Source: Gammaproteobacteria bacterium
GTDB taxonomy: Bacteria; Pseudomonadota; Gammaproteobacteria; UBA9214
Assembly: GCA_029864225.1 (NCBI GenBank)
Contig: JAOTTU010000058.1
Location: 1 to 11,394, forward strand
Reading direction: 5' to 3'
Length of the DNA stretch: 11,394 nucleotides
Positions 7,628 to 11,394 of this stretch are shown here, piece after piece. Both the position numbers and the translations under genes were made by a program. Within the stretch, counting starts at the first letter, position 1. Each line of letters begins with the position of its first letter. The notes under the pieces are model-generated. The model was given only the letters and a program-made list of their open reading frames with translations. It did not search any database and was not told the DNA's origin.

Positions 7628-8899
7628 ATGAAGAATCTGTTCTTGATTGCGGTATTCGCGCTGGTATCCCATGTAACGGTTTCGGCACAAGCCCTCACGC
7701 CCATCGAGGAACTTGGCAAGAACATCTTCTTCGACAGACTCTCGGCAGGACCGCCGCGGCAAGCCTGTGCAAGCTGTCACCATCCTTCCGCGGGTTGGAC
7801 CGGAGGGATCGCGGGGATCAATATTCACGGAGCGGTGTACCCGGGCGCTGAGCCGCGGGCCTTCGGTAACCGCAAGCCGCCCAGCAGCGCGTATGCGACA
7901 TTCAGTCCAAATTTTTATTTCGATTCGGATACCGGGGAATTTATTGGTGGTAACCTGTGGGACGGTCGCGCGACAGGCTGGCTGCGAGGGAGTCCGACCG
8001 CGGATCAGGCACTGGGTCCCTTTGCGGCTGACGTCGAGCAAAATATAAGTCTGCAGAAGGTCTGCATGAAGATCCAGGCCTCGAAGTATGCAATGCTGTT
8101 CGAGCAGGTTTGGGGGCCGGGATCACTGGACTGCACTGATTCTGGTTACCTTTACACCGGGGACAGGATTGCTTGGTCTATTGCCGCATATGAGGCATCG
8201 GCGGAAGTCATTCCCTTCAGCTCGAGATTCGATGACTACTGGAGAGTATGTCTGAATGCGGGTAACGATGCGGAGGCCTGCGGGAAGGCCGAGGGTGACA
8301 AGGCAGTTCTCGATCCAGACAACCTGCTTACGGAGCAGGAGTTCGAGGGCCTTGTCCAGTTTGGCGAGTACTGCTCGGCTTGTCACGTGAGCCACGAACC
8401 CGGGCCGGACGGTTTGCCACCGGTCTTCTCATCTCACGAATTCGACAATATCGGCGTGCCGCGAAATCCCGAAAATCCCGTCTATGAATACGATCCCGGC
8501 TTTGTAGATCTCGGGCTTGGGGGGTTCCTGGATACTGCTGATGAGTGGGCTCACCTCGCTCGCCTCAATGACGGAAAGATGAAGATTCCCACGGTACGCA
8601 ATGTTGCGGCGGGACTAGGAGAAGGTTTCACCCGTTCCTACATGCACAACGGTGTATTCAAGAGCCTGGAGCAAGTCGTGCATTTCTACAATACACGTGA
8701 TGTGCCGGAAGCGGGATGGCCGCCGCCTGAAGTGGAGGCAAATGTCAACAGAGAACTTTTTGAAGGAGTACCGCTAGGTGACCTCCAGTTGCCTGCTGAG
8801 GACGAAGCGGCGATCGTCGCATTCTTGGCAACACTCACGGATCGTGTGGCACCGGGGAAACCGATCGGTGTTATCGCTCCGCGTGCAGTCCCCCGATGA
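7628..8899 (+). CDS. Diheme cytochrome c peroxidase-like protein (MauG/CcpA superfamily)
   Basis: A 423-residue periplasmic protein with a cleavable signal peptide (residues 1-20, ending VSA). Two heme c attachment motifs are present: CASCH at residues 47-51 and CSACH at 249-253. Family landmarks follow in order: GGNLWDGRATG (~107-117), IPTVRNVAAG (~320-329), FTRSYMHNG (~334-342) and the C-terminal VVHFYNTRDV and DEAAIVAFLATL. The Tyr-Met-His cluster at 338-340 is where the distal ligand or catalytic residues of this superfamily lie. Bacterial CCPs reduce hydrogen peroxide, while MauG oxidises protein residues with the same scaffold, and which applies here cannot be told. The start is secure, with AAGGAGG five bases before the ATG. 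The gene has no operon partner and ends at a strong hairpin. A severed paralogue lies at 440-697. Confidence 0.93.
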   Translation: MKNLFLIAVFALVSHVTVSAQALTPIEELGKNIFFDRLSAGPPRQACASCHHPSAGWTGGIAGINIHGAVYPGAEPRAFGNRKPPSSAYATFSPNFYFDSDTGEFIGGNLWDGRATGWLRGSPTADQALGPFAADVEQNISLQKVCMKIQASKYAMLFEQVWGPGSLDCTDSGYLYTGDRIAWSIAAYEASAEVIPFSSRFDDYWRVCLNAGNDAEACGKAEGDKAVLDPDNLLTEQEFEGLVQFGEYCSACHVSHEPGPDGLPPVFSSHEFDNIGVPRNPENPVYEYDPGFVDLGLGGFLDTADEWAHLARLNDGKMKIPTVRNVAAGLGEGFTRSYMHNGVFKSLEQVVHFYNTRDVPEAGWPPPEVEANVNRELFEGVPLGDLQLPAEDEAAIVAFLATLTDRVAPGKPIGVIAPRAVPR

Positions 8900-8919
8900 T
8901 TTGACTGTGTTGTCAGGGG

Positions 8920-8960
8920 ACATGGCGGGACGCGACCATTGGGTCGTGTCCCGCGCATGT
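8920..8960 (+). terminator. Long hairpin downstream of the cytochrome gene
   Basis: The stem ACATG-GCGGGAC-G-CGACC pairs with GGTCG-T-GTCCCGC-G-CATGT around ATTG, giving 17 base pairs with one mismatch and one bulge. It begins 20 bases after the stop codon. No T tract follows, so it may act as an mRNA 3'-end stabiliser or a weak terminator instead of a classical Rho-independent terminator. Confidence 0.6.
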
Positions 8961-9004
8961 GATGTCATTCCAGCGTATCAGAGCTTACTCCTGATAAACT
9001 GGGT

Positions 9005-9036
9005 CAGGTTGAACTTCCCCCGGTTTAACGGACACC
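9005..9036. repeat. Possible insertion-sequence terminus
   Basis: The segment TTGAACTTCCCCCGGTTTAA followed by CGGACACCC resembles the CCCCC...GGACAC ends of IS3-family elements. It abuts the point where IS91-type transposase similarity begins (about 9040). No matching partner end is visible in the window, so this is a weak suggestion of a nested or excised element. Confidence 0.25.
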
Positions 9037-9236
9037 CGGAAAGGGGCTACCAGTTGAAGACGCCATACCGCGACGGCACCATGCATGTGGTGTTCGAGCT
9101 GCTGGATTTCATGGCGCGGCTGGCAGCGCTTGTGCCGCGGCCGCAGGTGAATCTGACCCGCTACCAGAGGGTGTTCGTTGCGTTAACCCGGTTATCGGTT
9201 TATATGGCGAAGCGACAATACCGCAGTCGAAAATAA
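9035..9236 (+). pseudogene. IS91-family transposase, C-terminal remnant
   Basis: Residues GYQLKTPYRDGTMHVVFELL, then DFMARLAALVPRPQVNLTRY, match the highly conserved C-terminal block of IS91/ISCR-type HUH (Y2) transposases, which usually reads YxLKTPYRDGTTHVxFEPLDFxARLAALVPxPRVNLTR. The catalytic HUH and tyrosine motifs that lie upstream in a full transposase are absent. The frame runs back into the 3' end of the cytochrome region without resemblance to transposase. After NLTRY the usual HGVFAPN is degenerate (QRVFVALTRL), and the frame stops at 9236. The fragment is therefore dead and cannot move itself. It is a scar of mobile-element activity beside the nhaA and DUF2956 remnants. Confidence 0.8.
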
Positions 9237-9531
9237 AGGAGACACTCATCAGCCAACACTTTTCACCCGAATGATTTAATCATCTACTGTGAATGTCGTT
9301 TATAGATCAATGTCTGCAGATCTGCATCCAGCCCCTAAACAACAACTATCAGCACAATTCCTGAACTTTAAGCGAAATTTCTGTACTTCCATGTTGGGTC
9401 GTCTCCTGCTTTTTATAGAAATCTTATTTAGAATCAGTCTGTAGGTCGCATTCAGGGCCAATACTTGCCGTCATTATCATTTATGAAATATCTACTCATC
9501 TAAACGAATGCCTGATAATTCTCGACTTTAT
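9237..9531. other. AT-rich spacer between transposase scar and DUF2956 gene
   Basis: No gene is recognised. It contains the second copy (9419-9461) of a diverged repeat also found at 703-744. Confidence 0.4.
9419..9461 (+). repeat. Diverged direct repeat, copy 2
   Basis: It shares CTTATTT(T)AGAATCAGTC with 707-724, including a perfect 13-mer (TTTAGAATCAGTC at 712-724 and 9427-9439). Weaker matching continues to a common GGCCAA. Confidence 0.45.
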
Positions 9532-9551
9532 AAAAAAACCCGCAAGGCGTG
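9532..9551 (-). terminator. Weak terminator after the DUF2956-type gene
   Basis: On the minus strand a short GC-rich hairpin (CACGC-CTT-GCGGG, with one mismatch) is followed by seven T residues (9538-9532), about 14 bases past the stop codon. The T tract is good and the stem is short. Confidence 0.45.
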
Positions 9552-9563
9552 CTTAAATCTCTT

Positions 9564-9899
9564 TCAATATACAAACCAGTAGGCTGCCATAGTCAGCCAA
9601 CTGATAACGAGCAAAGCCAAGGGTAACCTGTATTGTCTATAGACGATCTTCTCCTGAGCCTCAATTTCGCACATATCAGGTGACACGAGTTCCCGCTTGA
9701 CCTTCTTGAGATTCTTGTCTAATTCTCTGGCCTTGGCATTTTGCCGCTTCTTGAATTGCTCGATACCTTTTTGAATCACTTGCGCAATTAGCTTTGTCTG
9801 TTCTTTGTGCCGACCGGGTCGTTGTATGCCGCGTGCAATTCACATGGCATCGTCTTGGGTTGCTTGTGATTGGTGGTGCTTTTGGGAGTGCTTGCCCAT
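9564..9899 (-). pseudogene. DUF2956-type protein gene with in-frame TGA
   Basis: Reading from ATG 9899 gives MGKHSQKHHQSQATQDDAM, then a TGA at 9842-9840 (codon 20). The frame then continues uninterrupted: IARGIQRPGRHKEQTKLIAQ, then VIQKGIEQFKKRQNAKAREL, a Lys-rich helix, and a C-terminal membrane segment (LPLALLVISWLTMAAYWF) to the stop at 9564. The pattern TQ..A..IA...QRPG..KEQTKLIAQ.I.KGI is that of the DUF2956 family of small gammaproteobacterial proteins of unknown function, and the total length (~111 codons) is normal for it. The residue replaced is usually basic; a single CGA-to-TGA change would explain the stop. A GTG at 9779 could restart translation, but the product would lack the conserved N-terminal half. 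GGAA lies six bases before ATG 9899. The rest of the frame is undamaged, so inactivation looks recent, or a sequencing error is involved. Confidence 0.72.
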
Positions 9900-9915
9900 G
9901 AGTTATTCCAATTCG

Positions 9916-10132
9916 GTAATAAATGACCATCAGCCCATCGTTAATCCAGTGCAGCAACGGCTTGGCAATTTCGAAATTACCGATCCTTAATTCAGCCGGG
10001 GTGCCAAGCAATGCGTCATAGAGATGCTCCGCTGCCGAATTTTCAACCACCATTGCAAGCAATGCCGCGATCATGAGCAGGATGCCACTGGCGGATTCCA
10101 GGCGTAAAAAATGTTTTAAATTTGTCTTTCAC
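9916..10132 (-). pseudogene. nhaA: NhaA Na+/H+ antiporter, frameshifted 5' remnant
   Basis: The N-terminal ~70 residues of NhaA are recognisable: FLRLESASGILL, then MIAALLAMVVENS, the LYDALLGTPAELRIGNFEI loop and KPLLHWINDGLMVIYY. These correspond to TM1 and the start of TM2. In complete NhaA (about 390 residues) this is followed by LVGLEIKRE and ten more helices, including the ion-binding aspartates. All of that is missing, and similarity ends at ~9916. The natural start is GTG 10132, preceded by AAGGA about 11 bases upstream. It gives VKDKFKTF and then falls out of frame at a run of six T (plus-strand A6 at 10106-10111). Removing one base restores a continuous NhaA frame of 19 codons to the internal ATG 10074. 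The remnant ends 16 bases before the DUF2956 start, so a deletion has fused the two loci. Confidence 0.82.
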
Positions 10133-10375
10133 AATCGGTGTCTTCCTTACTGTTTGGATGGGCGACAACTACTCAGTAGAGCCTGAGCGTCAGACAAAAC
10201 CTATGGCTGCTGGATAGACAAGGCAATAAAGGGACATTCTGTTTTTTGTCAATACTCACCGAGCCGGGACAAACTGCAGATGATCTCCTTTCATGCCCAT
10301 CTGCGTATAAAAAATTATAAAAACAGATAGATAGTGCAACTTGCCAAATGGTTGGCAGGTGATAGGGCGCTCTCC
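10133..10375. other. Divergent intergenic region (nhaA remnant / methyltransferase)
   Basis: No gene is seen. On the minus strand TTGACA (10252-10247) with TATTGC (10228-10223) at 18 bp is a possible old nhaA promoter. An inverted repeat CTTGCCAA-ATGG-TTGGCAGG (10340-10359, one G-T pair) lies 17 bases upstream of the methyltransferase -35 box and could be an operator. Confidence 0.35.
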
Positions 10376-10403
10376 TTGACATGTACAATATCTATGCAAT
10401 AAT
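10376..10403 (+). promoter_or_regulatory. Sigma-70-type promoter of the methyltransferase fusion gene
   Basis: A perfect -35 TTGACA (10376-10381) and a 5/6 -10 AATAAT (10398-10403) are separated by 16 bp. The predicted leader is ~60 bases. This is the best promoter match in the window. Confidence 0.55.
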
Positions 10404-10471
10404 TATACACTCACTATCACTGTTGTAGGGCTCGGTAGCCAGGAGGTGCTGCCGGACCCGGGAGAATGATT

Positions 10472-11394
10472 ATGCAACGCAGCATGCTGGCAAGTGCAGA
10501 CTGTTTCCTCAAATGGAGATCGGCCGATGCCCTGCATACCGACAGACAGCATTTCGGCAAAATAGATTTCTGGCGCGATATCCTGCCGGGCGATCTGGGC
10601 GAGCTGCTTCAGGAATCCGGGCCAGGAAGCCGTGCCGAAGTCGATGTTGACCCGGGTGGGTCCCTACCCGAAGTGGATGCCGGCGCGGTTCACAGCGTCC
10701 CCAGGCAGGCAGTGAATTCGGCGTTGACCTCGCGACATATGCCGGGTCTCAAGGACGGCCGCTTCTACCCGCGCGGATTGCTGGCGAGCTGCGCGGGTCT
10801 CAGTGATATCTTCAGTCAGGACCTGCACCCGTTCCGGGTCAGCGGTATTCAGGACGAGGTCATCATGGCAGATCTGAATCACCCGCTGGCCGGTTATCCC
10901 GTCAAGGCAGGTGTCAGGATCGATCAGCTGCTGGGTGCCCGCGAGGAGCGCGGCGGCCACTGCAATGACATTGTGTCCGACATCGCGGAGATGGGGCCTG
11001 GCATGCAATGTCGGCCCGACAGCCGCAGCGTGAGCCTGATCCACCCGCGTGCCTTTGATCGCATGGACAGTTCGGATGACGCCGGGTTTTATCAGGCAAC
11101 ACGACTGGTGCATCACGTCGATTTGCAGGCACGTGCATTCATAAGCCAGATCTACAGCCGCTTCATTGCCCCCGAAATGCAGGTCCTGGACTTGATGAGC
11201 AGCTGGGTTTCGCATCTGGAGGGCGTGCCCGGGTCTGTCGAGGTCACCGGGCTGGGTATGAATCAGGCGGAGCTCGAGGCCAACCCGCGACTGGCCCGCT
11301 CCCTGCTGCATGACCTCAACAAACAGCCCTGCCTGCCCTTCGACGATGCCAGCTTTGACGCGGTTGTCTGCAGTGTGTCGGTGGAATACCTGGT
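10472..11394 (+). CDS. SlyD/FKBP-like region fused to class I SAM methyltransferase (3' partial)
   Basis: An uninterrupted frame of 307 codons runs off the window end. GGGAG lies seven bases before ATG 10472; an in-frame ATG at 10466 is too close to it. Residues ~86-145 contain GRFYPRGLLASC, then DLNHPLAGYPVK at about 133-144. The NHPLAG motif is a hallmark of SlyD-type FKBP peptidyl-prolyl isomerases at the edge of the insert-in-flap. From about residue 235 a Rossmann methyltransferase begins: motif I is VLDLMSSWVSHL, replacing the usual GxGxG. It is followed by VTGLGMNQAELEANPRLA, HDLN and LPFDDASFDAVVCSVSVEYL, typical of UbiE/type-11 methyltransferases. The linker contains GFYQATRLVHHVDLQARAFI. 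The region between may bind SAM or substrate. The acceptor is unknown. High-GC codon use matches the intact genes. The remaining C-terminus lies outside the window. Confidence 0.85.
   Translation, partial: MQRSMLASADCFLKWRSADALHTDRQHFGKIDFWRDILPGDLGELLQESGPGSRAEVDVDPGGSLPEVDAGAVHSVPRQAVNSALTSRHMPGLKDGRFYPRGLLASCAGLSDIFSQDLHPFRVSGIQDEVIMADLNHPLAGYPVKAGVRIDQLLGAREERGGHCNDIVSDIAEMGPGMQCRPDSRSVSLIHPRAFDRMDSSDDAGFYQATRLVHHVDLQARAFISQIYSRFIAPEMQVLDLMSSWVSHLEGVPGSVEVTGLGMNQAELEANPRLARSLLHDLNKQPCLPFDDASFDAVVCSVSVEYL

Noticed and set aside
5759..8899. A joint sulfur- or peroxide-handling module made of the DsrE-like protein and the diheme cytochrome
   Set aside because: The genes are on opposite strands, ~1.4 kb apart, with a dead gene between them and no shared promoter elements. 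Co-location alone is not enough.
9840..9842. Selenocysteine or programmed recoding at the in-frame TGA
   Set aside because: The family position is basic rather than cysteine, no convincing selenocysteine insertion hairpin follows, and other genes nearby are plainly broken, so ordinary nonsense mutation is simpler.
9676..10074. 132-codon open frame on the minus strand taken as one gene
   Set aside because: Its first 53 codons are NhaA, and the rest is an out-of-frame reading of the DUF2956-type gene, so it is a chimera of two remnants rather than a gene.
10664..11311. 215-codon open frame on the minus strand
   Set aside because: It is antisense to the methyltransferase fusion, which has a promoter, a ribosome binding site and conserved motifs; the antisense frame has none.
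1..11394. CRISPR array, tRNA or rRNA genes
   Set aside because: I saw no regularly spaced direct repeats, no cloverleaf with a T-loop GTTCRA pattern, and no conserved rRNA segments on either strand.

Overview
The window looks like a piece of a gammaproteobacterial chromosome. The evidence is family content: an RND efflux operon, a MauG/CcpA-type diheme cytochrome, an exported DsrE-like protein, a DUF2956-type protein, an NhaA remnant, and a SlyD-like domain fused to a methyltransferase. Genus cannot be told from the sequence. The intact genes are fairly GC-rich with strong Shine-Dalgarno sites. They are separated by unusually long, AT-richer spacers that hold gene remnants, a MITE-like element and transposase debris, so this is an eroding or accessory region rather than a compact housekeeping block.

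Layout. Positions 1-440 hold a 111-bp MITE-like palindromic element and a terminator. Positions 440-697 (minus) are the severed C-terminal end of a diheme cytochrome c peroxidase-like gene. Positions 989-5257 (minus) are a two-gene RND efflux operon, adaptor then pump, without an outer-membrane channel gene. Positions 5759-6238 (minus) are an exported DsrE-family protein. Positions 6635-6873 (minus) look like an internally deleted, frame-broken gene resembling the ATC-hydrolase family. Positions 7628-8899 (plus) are an intact diheme cytochrome (MauG/CcpA superfamily), followed by a strong hairpin. Positions 9035-9236 (plus) are the C-terminal remnant of an IS91-type transposase. Positions 9564-9899 (minus) are a DUF2956-type gene with one in-frame TGA. 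Positions 9916-10132 (minus) are the first ~70 codons of nhaA with a one-base insertion in a homopolymer. From 10472 to the window end (plus) runs an open, 3'-truncated gene joining a SlyD/FKBP-like region to a class I methyltransferase; its -35/-10 promoter is recognisable.

How the genes work together. Only the adaptor and the RND pump form a clear functional unit (tripartite efflux, using a TolC-type channel encoded elsewhere). The diheme cytochrome and the DsrE-like protein are both predicted to be exported to the periplasm, but nothing ties them to each other. I found no convincing undescribed multi-gene system. The most notable points are the cluster of independently broken genes (stop codon, homopolymer insertion, internal deletion, truncations), the two copies of a ~43-bp diverged repeat near two of the scars, and the isomerase-methyltransferase fusion at the right edge.
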